From assembly GCF_030316605.1 (NCBI RefSeq), contig NZ_CP127039.1, forward strand, positions 1,178,001 through 1,242,000: 64,000 nt of DNA, given 5' to 3'. This document shows, piece by piece, positions 24,442-34,103 of the stretch (position 1 is the first letter of the stretch; each line of letters opens with the position of its first letter). The notes under the pieces were generated by a model. That model made no database searches, was not told the origin of the DNA, and saw only the letters and a list, made by a program, of their open reading frames with translations. The position numbers and the translations under genes are program-made. The DNA comes from Spiroplasma ixodetis Y32 (GTDB taxonomy: Bacteria; Bacillota_I; Bacilli_A; Mycoplasmatales; VBWQ01).

Positions 24442-26508
24442 ATGTTTAAAATTTTATATACACTAGTTACTATTTCACTAGCCACTTTTACTAATTTAAG
24501 CCAAGTGAAAATAAATAATTATCATCATAAAGAAATAAAATCAGAAAATACTATCCTAAATGAACAAAGTTTAACCTTAGCTTTTGAAAGTGGAAATTTT
24601 TATAATTGAAATGAAAATGATTCAACTAATTCTATTGCTGGTATTTTTACAAATTCACAAGCACAATCTTATTTATTAAATAAGGATGGCACATATAATA
24701 ATTTAGACTTACAAATTAGTAATTTTATTAGATTTGATGATAACTTAGGAATTGCTACTTTAAATAATTTTCATAAAAGTGATGATAGTAATTTTATTAA
24801 TAATTCATTTTTAATGACTAAAAATGGTATTAGTGATGATGCTACTGCCATTGAAACTCCAAATCATACTTTTACTAACTTTGGTAATAATATCCTTAGT
24901 ACCGATATTGGTGCTGACTTAATTAATACAGACGGAAAAATAACTAACTTAGTTACTCCCTATCATTATGGAAAAGGTAAAACTAGTTTTACTACTATAA
25001 ATGCTACTTTTGGTGTTTTTGTTGGTGGTGATCAAAATTCTTATATTCTAAAAGTTGATGGTAATATCAAGCCAATTAATATTAATGTTCCTAATCCAAT
25101 ACTATTAAATTCTTTTGTTGCCATTAATGATAATGGTGGCATTATTCGTGATGTTAATGGTCAATTATTTTATTTAACAATAGATGATAATGGTAATGCT
25201 ACAACAAAACCATTAATTATTAATAAGGAGCCACTGTTTAGTACTACTACTGTTTTTTTTAGCAAGACTGTTAACAATCAAGGAATTTTAAATGTAAATC
25301 TCAAAAATAGCTCCAAATTTTTTGGACAACCTTATCATTTGAGCATTACTGATAGTAATGATATTAAACTTACAAAAATTAATGAACATTATATGAATAA
25401 TTTCATTTTACTTAATGATGGTTTAGGTGTTTTTATTGATGAACAAGAAATTGGCTATTTTGTAAATGAATTAAGTACTTTTACTAAAATTGGTTATTGT
25501 GCCAATTTCCAAAGAATAAATGATAATCTTGGTTTTATTAATAATAATACAAGTAAATTATTACTAAGTGATAGTAAAAATAACAATTGAAGTCGAATTA
25601 ATACTATTAAATTTACTAAAACTAAAGATGAACAATTGACTAATTTTATTAATTCATATATTGATAAAGATAAACTCACTGCAGTTAATCGTACTAATAA
25701 TTGAATTAGTAATAATAATCTAATTTTAAATGTAACTAATGATGAACTAAAAGATATTACTATTAATGATAATCAACCATTATTACCAAATATTAATAAT
25801 AGTATTACGACTATTATTAATAGTAATTCTGAAATTAATATTAAATTTAAAGATGAAATAATAACTTACCACGTATTAATATATAATCAAAATATTTTGC
25901 CAACACTAGATAATAGTACTAATACTAATATTAAATATGTTGGAATAGTAAATAATAATTTATATGATATTAATAGCACTAATACTAATGATGCTTTTAC
26001 AATTAATTTTAACTATGATAATACTATCCAATTTGTAAATATTATTACTATTGATAGTACTACTATGAATAAAATGAATTTATGAACATTAAAACCAAAA
26101 ACTACTTTTAAATTAAATGCCAAAAGCAATAATAATGTATATTTATTACAAACTGTTAATTGAAATAATATTAGCAACTGACAATATTTTACTATTTATC
26201 ATGGTAATAATTTACCTATTATTAAATTTTGAACTACTGATACTGGTATAAAATTATGAAATGCTGCTTTAAAACTTAATTATACTTCTAAGGAACTAGA
26301 AAATATGAATGCAACAGAAATTAATAATCTAAGAAATTTATCAGTTAATTGAACAATTAATGAAGCGCGTGGTAATACTTTAGGTTATATTATTTCTGGT
26401 TTTCTTAGTATTGGTTTCATTTTAACTATTATTGCTATTATTTATGATTGATACTTAAAACAACAATTTAAAAAAAAGCAATCTAACACAAAGACAAATG
26501 TGAATTAA
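24442..26508 (+). CDS. Large type I surface protein, unknown
   Basis: The product is 688 residues with TGA as Trp. A hydrophobic N-terminus (FKILYTLVTISLATFTNL) looks like a signal peptide or anchor without a lipobox. An Asn/Asp/Thr-rich exported region of about 620 residues follows, with short beta-like repeats (GVFVGGDQNS, FIRFDDNLGIATLNN, FVAINDNGGIIRD). One C-terminal membrane helix (IISGFLSIGFILTIIAIIYDW) and a basic tail complete it. The repeated DNxG/NDG pattern every 50-60 residues suggests beta-propeller-like blades. An adhesin or other surface role is possible but unproven. The 3' end overlaps the convergent cyclase gene by 26 bp. Confidence 0.8.
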
Positions 26509-27964
26509 TACAAAATAACTGCTCTTTTATTTTTTTGGAATTAGGTTTATCATTTTCTAAACTATTTACTGCTTCAACATTAACTGATAAACTTAGTTCA
26601 TTAGATTTCTGTCTTTCACTTTGTTCTTCTCTTATTTTTCTAACTCAAGGATTAAATGAATTAGCAAAACCTAAAAAATCAGTTTGTTTTACAAAACAAT
26701 TATTTGGAACATAATATCCTTTTGTTTTTATATAAAACAAAAAAGGTTCTAGAAATTTTTCTCATAAAAAAATTCCATCATTAAAAGGTTCATACACAGC
26801 AAAATAAGAAATAGTCTGTTTATCTACTTTTATTCCATTGGGAAATGTAAAATCAGTTAATAATTGTTGATTAGGTAAAAAAAATGTATAAAAATTTTCA
26901 TTAAAATCTTTAGAATAAGGATTAACAAGTTCAAAGGTATGATGAATCGGACATAATTCATCCTTTAATCCTCTTTCATATCCTAAATTTTTATTTAATT
27001 TATCAAGAAATTCTTTAGTTTTATCTAATACATTTCCTCCACCTTCTTCATCTTGTTCAAAATCTTTGCTTTTTGCGCGACTATTAGGTTTTTTAAAAAT
27101 TTTATTAAAATATCTTTCTTTATAACCAACTGATCAACTATCTAGTTTAAATGCTGCAAATGAATTTGTAGGTATTCGTGGTTGATGATTTTTTATTGCA
27201 TCATCTATTCCTCAACAAACTGCAAAAAGATCATAATCAGGAATTAAGGGTTTTTTTTCTTCAAAAACTTTTTTGCAAAAAACAATCACTGGAAAATATA
27301 TTAATTTTTTTTTTTCAGTTTTTATTATTTTTTTTAAAGTTTTACCATTTAAATTTGTAATATTATTTTCTTCATCAAGCGCAAAAATATAATAAACATT
27401 ATATGTATTATTATTTTTTTCTTTTTCTAAATAAAGTACTATCTCGTTTTTTTTATTTTTTGGTTGACAACATTTAACAAAAATTTTATCCAAAAAAAAT
27501 TCAGCATCAATAATTCCAAATTTTTCCATATTAACTAATAAAAAGAAAAAATGTTCATTAGTAATTTTTAAAATAGTTTCATTATTTTTTAGTTTTAAAG
27601 AAACAGGATTTATTTTATTATCTTTATTATTTTTATTTAATTTTATTGAAAATTTCTTACAAAGAAGATGTATTTTTTCAGTTTGTGTTTCATTATCTTT
27701 TAATCCTATCTTGCTTAAAAATGTTAACTCATCTAAAGCAACTATAAAACCAGATTGTATACCTCAATCAGAACTTTTATTTTTAATACTTGATGATTTT
27801 GTTGGATATTTTTGTGGTAACAAATATTTAGTAATTGGATTAACGGGTCTTAGAATAATAACTACATTTTCTTCTTGAGCAGTTTTAACAAAACCTTGAA
27901 AGTGTTTATCTAAAACTCCATTATTTTCACATGTTTCAACATTTTTATTAATATAAATTTCCAT
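26483..27964 (-). CDS. ExoY/edema-factor-type (class II) nucleotidyl cyclase
   Basis: The product is 493 residues with TGA as Trp. Motifs match the toxin cyclases of Pseudomonas (ExoY), Bordetella (CyaA) and Bacillus anthracis (edema factor): RPVN (Arg39), YPTK (Lys56), KNKSSDWG (Lys63, with Lys61 where edema factor has its catalytic His and ExoY also has Lys), PDYDLFAV (metal-binding Asp243 and Asp245), and an HH pair (341-342) followed by NFYTFFLPNQ as in ExoY. The start is fixed by an in-frame TAA two codons upstream and a GAAGGG ribosome site. No signal peptide or membrane helix is seen. The C-terminal 90 residues look dispensable. Class II cyclases make cAMP, cGMP or cUMP from NTPs. Upstream on the same strand is a Pycsar-like effector gene. 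Family membership is fairly secure; product nucleotide and role are inferred. Confidence 0.78.
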
Positions 27965-27967
27965 ATT

Positions 27968-28117
27968 TTATTTTCCCTTCTTTATCTTATATATATTTTT
28001 TACTGACTCTAATGCTATTTTTTCACCTTTTGTATATGATTATCATATTTTAATAAATACAAGTTCATTTTTTTCCTTCTTAGATATTTTTTTAATCGAC
28101 AAAAATATTTCTTTCAT
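27968..28117 (-). other. Small leader ORF with an in-frame stop, in phase with the cyclase
   Basis: ATG 28117 opens 25 codons (MKEIFLSIKKISKKEK...) to TAA at 28040-28042. The same frame continues for 23 lysine-rich codons to TAA at 27968-27970, three bases before the cyclase ATG. The piece may be a decayed small gene, a translated leader coupling the cyclase, or a lost N-terminal extension. There is no similarity I recognise. With the flanking hairpins it fills the 355-bp gap between cyclase and effector. Confidence 0.35.
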
Positions 28118-28124
28118 AATATTA

Positions 28125-28164
28125 TTTTGGATATTTTTTTATTTTTTAAAAAAAATATCCAAAA
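28125..28164. repeat. 16-bp perfect palindrome upstream of the cyclase
   Basis: The arms 28125-28140 and 28149-28164 are perfect inverted repeats (TTTTGGATATTTTTTT) around an 8-nt AT loop. The position just upstream of the cyclase leader ORF fits an operator, an attenuator, or a terminator of the upstream gene. In RNA the stem is AU-rich with a central GG/CC. Confidence 0.6.
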
Positions 28165-28209
28165 TAAGTGTACACATTTTAATAATTAATTAAATAAATA
28201 TACTTATTA

Positions 28210-28239
28210 AAATAAAAAAGCACTCTTAATAGAGTGCTT
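28210..28239 (-). terminator. Intrinsic terminator of the PycTM-like gene
   Basis: On the minus strand, AAGCACTCT, a 4-nt loop and AGAGTGCTT are followed by TTTTTATTTT. It lies about 80 bp after the stop of the membrane-effector gene, so that gene and the cyclase may be separate transcripts or linked only by read-through. Confidence 0.75.
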
Positions 28240-28319
28240 AAAACTTTAAACAATCAAACTCTTTTTTATAACAGTAAATATTTTTATATATAAATTAAAA
28301 TTTATACTTTAATTATTTT

Positions 28320-28829
28320 TTATGTCACAAATATATAAAGTGAAACAGAAATAATAATTGAAAATATTGATAAAATTAAAAATAAAATACCTAAAACTAG
28401 GATTTTATGCTTTTTAGTAGCAATAATAGAATTAATTTGAATTTGTTCTGATAAATAGTTTTCTTTATTTTGTAAAATTCCTTCTCTAATACTATCAGGT
28501 TTCATTTTTTGTAAATCTTTATAATACATATTAGAATTATTTGTTTTTTCATTTTTAATTTTTTTAGGTTTACTTCTTGGAAAAATTGTTAAAATAAAAA
28601 ATAAAAATGCTAAACATAAAAACACTACATATAAAAATACAAAAGTAATTAAAAAACATGTTTTAATTGTTATATTACAACAATTTTCAATATTTTTAAA
28701 TATTGGTATTCAACCAAAAGACAGTCCTAAAAGAGCACCGGCAATAGCTGATAATATGCTAGCTTTTCCATCAAATCTTTCTATTTGTTTTTTAATTTCA
28801 TTTAGTAAATTAACTTCATTGGCATTCAT
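28320..28829 (-). CDS. Pycsar-effector-like TM protein (PycTM/DUF5706 family)
   Basis: The product is 169 residues. It has the PycTM plan: an amphipathic start, the signature RFDGKASIL (DxKA, about residues 19-27) leading into a first membrane hairpin (IAGALLGLSFGWIPIF), and a second long helix ending IFPRSK. A cytoplasmic stretch NMYYKDLQKMKPDSIREGI and a YLSEQIQINSIIATKKHKI helix lead into a final membrane helix. In Pycsar defence such proteins bind cUMP or cCMP and damage the membrane after phage infection. It lies directly upstream of the class II cyclase on the same strand. ATG 28829 is the first in frame. Family call from motif pattern only; the ligand is inferred. Confidence 0.68.
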
Positions 28830-29692
28830 TAGTTAAAATTCCTTTTTATTAGTTATTGATTTAAATAAAAAATAAATTAATAATTAAATTTTATTTTTTT
28901 TAATTTTTATTTCTTTAAGCTACCTTTAAATTTTTAAGTGTAACTAAAAAACAACAACTATTCTTATCTTTGAAATTATTTTTATCAAGTTTATTTTTAA
29001 TTTTGTTTTATAAAACATTATGATGATTTTTTGCAAACTTTGATAATTATTATTAACTATTAATAAAAAACTATCTAAAAAATAGTTTTTGGTTTTTTCA
29101 AACTAACATTATTTTTATGGTTTTTGATAAGAAAATTTTTAAAAATTAGAACGTTTTATAAAACCATATTCAATTAAATTAATATTTGACTGTAAGTTAT
29201 TATTAATTATAAAATTACATTAATATTTTAATATTGTTAATAAAAATTGACTTTAATTATAAATTTACTTTTGTTAATATTTTTAAATACTATTTTGATA
29301 ATAATTTAAAACATTAATAATTAATATATTTAAATATATTTAACACTAATTCTTTTACCATTTAACTCCAGAGATAGTATAACGTTTTTATTTTTTATGT
29401 TCAACTATCAATATCAAATTATATTTTGATAAGTTTATTTTTTTATTAATTTAATATTATATTTTATATAAAAAAACAAAATTATTAATTATTTACAACA
29501 TACTATCAAATAAATAATTAAGTATTTCTAATTATTTTTATAACTTAAAATATCCTATTTAAATAAATTTTAAATTAGGATAATAGTAATTTTTATAATT
29601 CTTTTTTTTAATAAAATATTTAAATATTTAAGCCATTTTCTTTAATGTTTTTTTATTATTTTTTAATATTTTAAGTTTATAAATATAATTAA
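28830..29692. other. Gene-free AT-rich stretch
   Basis: These 863 bp have no recognisable gene on either strand; stops are dense in all frames. A hairpin with 9-bp arms (29066-29074 and 29082-29090) followed by GGTTTTTTC resembles a plus-direction terminator. The 5' part must hold the promoter of the PycTM-like gene. The low complexity suggests decayed sequence. Confidence 0.6.
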
Positions 29693-30195
29693 TTATAAAG
29701 AAATATTATTTTTTTCAATAACGGAAGTAAATACTGTACCTTCTTTATTGATATCTAATACTACTGTTGCAGAAAAACTTTTTGTAACTGATTCACTATT
29801 TCTTTCAATAAATTGATCAATCGCCTTTTGTACTTCTGATATCTTTAACAAACTTGCATATAATTGTTCAGCATTACCTTTCAATAATAAACAATTTAAA
29901 AAACCCTTTTGTATAGTATCTGTGATTTTCATTTTATTTAAATTAAAAATTGTATTAAGTAATATACTATTTTCAGTTTTTTTAATAGTTGGAGCAAAAT
30001 AATTAGATATACCTTTATATTTTACTTCTAAGTTTTTATAAAAATGATTCATTATCTGAAAAAGATTTTTTTTACTAATAATTTCTTTGGGAAATAACTC
30101 TTTTAATAAGTCAAGTCGTTTTAATTCTGTAATATTTAAATCTTTTTTTCATTATACTCTGATTTCATTTTTTTCCTACTTTCTTCAAGTTTCAT
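29693..30195 (-). pseudogene. Unknown gene with a poly-A frameshift
   Basis: A frame from ATG 30195 gives about 20 residues and ends at TAA. Reading continues in the next frame (DLNITELKRLDLLKELFPKE...) after a run of seven A (30143-30149) and stays open to 29693, giving about 165 residues in total. The predicted protein is soluble and helical, with no family I recognise. An internal ATG at 30052 could give 119 residues. It lies between an Abi_2 gene and the cyclase/PycTM pair. The frameshift may be real decay, sequencing error or slippage-controlled expression. Confidence 0.55.
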
Positions 30196-30206
30196 TAATT
30201 CTAAAT

Positions 30207-30249
30207 AAAATAAACCATTGTCATTTAAAAAATGACAATGGTTTATTTT
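30207..30249 (-). terminator. Strong bidirectional terminator after the Abi_2 gene
   Basis: A 20-bp perfect stem (30207-30226 with 30230-30249, 3-nt loop) has A/T-rich ends on both sides. It lies 75 bp past the Abi_2 stop codon and separates that gene from the frameshifted gene. Confidence 0.8.
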
Positions 30250-30324
30250 ACACTAGTAATTAATTGATATCATTATAATATACTTATTAAATTAAATCTA
30301 CTAAAATTTAATAATTTTTCTATA

Positions 30325-31062
30325 CTAAGTATGGATTATACTTTGATTATCTTCCTTAACAAAATCATGAATTTTAACATCATAACTATTAAATAAATTT
30401 TCAAAATCAACATTAAATGGCACTAGTAATTGGTTTTTACTAGAAAAACGAGTAATTAATAAGTGCAAATAATGATGATCATTATTAGCATTTAAAGTTT
30501 GTTCATAATAAGCGAACCGTTCTTTATACTTAAATTGAATTGCTAATACTTTAAAATTATGTGATAAATAATTACGAACATCTTTAATATACTCTAACTG
30601 TTCTAATAAAATTTTACTATCATTAAATTCTTTGATACCAAAATAATGAGCAATCTTAGCGATACTTTTATCATTTAAAGTTTGTAATAATTTCATTGTT
30701 CATTCAAATGACATAACTTCTATTAAACTGCGTATTGTTCGTGATTTTAAAACACCACTTCTATTATATTTATTATAACCAGCACGAATCAAACGTAAAG
30801 CTGTTTTCATTTGAGCTAGGTGTTCTGGATTAAGAAAAGTAGCATTATCTAAATTTTGAACATTATCATTAAAAAGTTGATGTAATAAAGCATTTTTTAA
30901 AGAATTTTCAATCATTAAAATATGTTTTAAATACAATAAACGTAAATCAATGTTTAATAATAATAAATCTTTAAGTTGATGTTGAGGATAATTACGCTTT
31001 AATAATTCTAAATATTTTTCTTCAACAATATTTTCTGCAAATCATTCTTCATTTAATAACAT
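30325..31062 (-). CDS. Abi_2 family (AbiD/AbiF-like) HEPN protein
   Basis: The product is 245 residues. The Abi_2 pattern is visible: DLRLLYLKHILMIENSLKNALL near residues 39-60 and VRNYLSHNFKVL near 162-173. The latter gives R163-x4-H168, the HEPN RNase motif. Abi_2 proteins are abortive-infection factors in lactococci and are often found singly in mollicutes, sometimes in prophages. It is 21 bp after the flippase gene on the same strand and shares its transcript or promoter. It lies 1.5 kb from the PycTM-like gene and may be part of the same defence-rich segment. RNase activity is inferred from the motif. Confidence 0.78.
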
Positions 31063-31083
31063 GTAATTCACTCCTTAAATAAA

Positions 31084-32997
31084 CTAACCTCTAATTTTAT
31101 AAATACCAACGCGAATAGAAGAATTTTCAGATTCTTTTGTTTCACTTTTAATATCTACTTCTTTTTTTCTTCGTAACAACTCTTGTTCAATAAAGTCATC
31201 AACGTTCATATTGGTACTTTGATAAGTAGCAGTTCAATCAAATGTTTTATTAGTAAAGTTATTTTTAGGTTTATTACTATCTTTAAAAAATTCTTGTACT
31301 TCTTGATTCATAAATGCTTTTTGCTTACGTTTACGTGAAAATAAATTAGTAAAGAATTTCTTAAAATTAAAAATTGATCAAAACTGACGAAAATTAATAG
31401 TCATTGCTAAACCAAAAATTAAAATTGATGAATACAATAATGAATAACCGATAACTCGTAATACAAAACTATAATCTGTGAAATTATATGTTGGTGGATA
31501 TTTATCAAAGAAATAAAGACATCCAAATAATGTTACTGCTAAAATCGGAATAATTAACACTAAAGTATTTTGAATAATAAAACGTAAATCACTATTATAC
31601 GTCAAATGTTTTCAAACATAAACTCAGATTGAAATTAAACGATAAACTCAACCAATACAACTTGATAAAAGAATCATACATAAACTTAATGATAAATATT
31701 GATAACTTTGATGTTTTCAACCTAAATTTGATAATATTCAACCCAAAATAACACCTAAAACAAGATTTATTATTGATTGAATATATGAACCTCAAATTGT
31801 TTCTTTGTGTTTTACAGTAGCATTTACAATAACTTTTCCTGGTTCGGTTGCCACTTGAATTGTATTTTTTAAAGATAAAAGTAAAATAAATCATGGTTGT
31901 GACAAAAATAAATTAATAAAAAGATTTTTTGAAGAATCAAAATTACCATTAGAATTATTAATATTTGTAATACTTAAAGCAGACACTAAATATTGAGTAA
32001 TAATAAATTGATTAATAAATAAAAAACCAGCAATCATATAAGCATATAACTCAAATTTAGTATACACAGTTCATCTAATTCGTCCACTTTTGGCAATTCA
32101 ATATCCAAAAACTTCGCGAAAAGAACTAATTAAAATTAAAGCAATGGAGCGCATTGTTGTGGCAATAATAATATAAATAGTGTAAATTGATGTTGTTTTC
32201 AGTGATAAAAATAAAGTAATTAAAATAATATCAATGTTAGAAATAATCATGTCAGGTAAACGATTCAAGGCTACTCATCACGATTGTTTTAGCATCCTTT
32301 TTTGTTGTGTTCATTTTTTATGTTGTAATCATGGATATTCAATTTTAATAACGATAAAAGTAACAAATGCTTTTAATACACCACAAACAAAATAAGCAAA
32401 AAAAGGAATATACATATCTATTGGTTTACCATCAGACTTTCTAATAACTAATAACGTCATTAGTAAAATATACATAATAATCTCTGAAAAAATAAAAATT
32501 AAACGATTTAAATAACCTTTTTGATCAGCTTGAATTAAATTTTGATAAGCACCACTAAAATAAAAAAAGATTAATTCACGTGATCCTAAAGAAATAATAA
32601 TAAGTGCTACTTGTCAAAAAGGAATTTCCATATCTAAACCAATTTCTGGTAAATGAACACTAGCTAATCCTAAAATAAAACCAGCACTGACAAGAATAAT
32701 TAAATATATTCTTCCTGAATGATGATAATTTTTTCTTGTCGTATTAATAATATCATTGACGGTTTCATAATCATCATTTTGTAAAGGACGATATAAAGAA
32801 AAAATGGTAATTAAACCAAGTCCTCCTTCTGTCAAACTAAGGTAAGTCAAAAAAGAAATAATAACACGAATTAAACCATTAATTTTTTCACCGTATGCTA
32901 AACCAGTAACATAAAGAAAAGTTAACTGTAAAATTGAGATAACAATTGTCATGATAACACCAACAATTGTATTAAAAATACCTTTTTTAGTTGTCAT
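31084..32997 (-). CDS. MATE/MOP-like flippase (polysaccharide-type), large
   Basis: The product is 637 residues with TGA as Trp. About 12-14 hydrophobic helices span residues 8-560, followed by a charged cytoplasmic tail of about 80 residues (NKTFDWTATYQSTN...). The start (FNTIVGVIMTIVISILQLTFLY) and LSLTEGGLGLITIFSLYRPL resemble the Wzx/oligosaccharide-flippase branch of the MOP superfamily, which moves lipid-linked sugars across the membrane. ATG 32997 is chosen over TTG 33009 because GGGTGA serves as its ribosome site. The substrate is unknown. The tail is longer than in typical flippases. Confidence 0.72.
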
Positions 32998-33130
32998 TAC
33001 TTCACCCAATCTATATAAATAAAACTAATTTTGTTTTTTACTTAAATATGTTAAAAACCCAAAATTAAAAGTTCAATATTATTAATCACTATTAAAAATA
33101 AAAAAAATAGCAAAAAAAATAAAAATGTAA

Positions 33131-33148
33131 TATATATATATATATATT
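33131..33148. repeat. (TA)9 microsatellite
   Basis: Nine TA dinucleotides lie in the 168-bp gap between the RluD-like gene and the flippase gene, just outside the 3' end of the RluD-like gene. Such repeats are prone to slippage; here the repeat is upstream of the flippase on neither promoter side, so a regulatory effect is doubtful. Confidence 0.8.
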
Positions 33149-33165
33149 AGTATAGATTAATTTTA

Positions 33166-34092
33166 TCATTTTTCTTTTTTAATCTGTTTAATTAAATCTG
33201 TTTTTAAATCTTTTATTATAAAATTTTGATCATTCAAATAAGTAAATGGTTCTTCTAAATCATTAAATGACAAATAATAAGCAAATAATGCAATTTTATT
33301 AGGGGTAACTATTGTTGACCCATACTTAGTGTCACCAACAATTGGCAAATTTAAAAATTGTAAAGTACTACGAATTTGATGTTTTCTACCAGTAACTAAT
33401 TGACACTCAACTAAAGTAAAGTCTTTAGTATTAAATATTGGTGTAAAGATGGTGCTACAACTTTTACCTTGTTCACTTGGTTCAATTGAAAATTTCATTT
33501 TCATTGTTAACTCATCATGAGTAATATAACCAGAAATATTTAAATTTTTAGTTAATTGGCCAGAGCAAATAGCCAAATATTTTTTAATAATTTTACCATT
33601 TTTGGTAGCATTATGAAGTGCGTTTTGTGTCATTTTATTTTTTGGATAAATAATTAAACCCTTAGTTAGTTTATCTAAACGATACTGATGACTAATATTA
33701 AATGTTTGCTCACGTTTCTTCTTCGGGTATTTTTGTTGTAAATGATATTTTACCATGTTATCTAAGCAAGAACCATATGGTTGATGGACAACAATATTAT
33801 GATCTTTATTAACAATTAAAAAATTATCATCTTCATAAAACAATTCAATTGGTGCTTCTTTAGTAATTTTTTCTGGTTTATAGTTAACAACTAAATTACT
33901 TTCATAAATGACTACTAAATCATTTTCTTGTAAGCGATATTTAAAATCAGTAGTAGTTTTATTATTAACTCTGATTTTTTTTGTTCTAAACAAACGATAA
34001 ATTTTTGACAGTGGTAGTGTTTTAAATATTTTTTTTAAATAATTAATTAAAGTTTGATCAGCATCATTGACAGTAATTGTTAAGGTAGTCAT
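33166..34092 (-). CDS. RluA/RluD-family pseudouridine synthase
   Basis: The product is 308 residues. An N-terminal S4 RNA-binding domain (residues 15-75, LPLSKIYRLFRTKKIRVNNK) precedes the synthase core. The catalytic motif is HQYRLDKLTKGLIIYPK (Asp near residue 138), with VTGRKHQIRSTL and GDTKYG further on. Enzymes of this family modify uridines in 23S rRNA or tRNA. RluC/RluD-type is likely, and the exact target is not readable. It is 11 bp downstream of the CPBP protease gene, suggesting co-transcription. Confidence 0.9.
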   Translation of the reverse strand: MTTLTITVNDADQTLINYLKKIFKTLPLSKIYRLFRTKKIRVNNKTTTDFKYRLQENDLVVIYESNLVVNYKPEKITKEAPIELFYEDDNFLIVNKDHNIVVHQPYGSCLDNMVKYHLQQKYPKKKREQTFNISHQYRLDKLTKGLIIYPKNKMTQNALHNATKNGKIIKKYLAICSGQLTKNLNISGYITHDELTMKMKFSIEPSEQGKSCSTIFTPIFNTKDFTLVECQLVTGRKHQIRSTLQFLNLPIVGDTKYGSTIVTPNKIALFAYYLSFNDLEEPFTYLNDQNFIIKDLKTDLIKQIKKEK

Positions 34093-34103
34093 AATTTCTC
34101 CTT

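Noticed and set aside
33131..33148. (TA)9 repeat as a phase-variable promoter
   Set aside because: It lies at the 3' side of the pseudouridine synthase gene and is not placed between promoter boxes of a recognisable gene.
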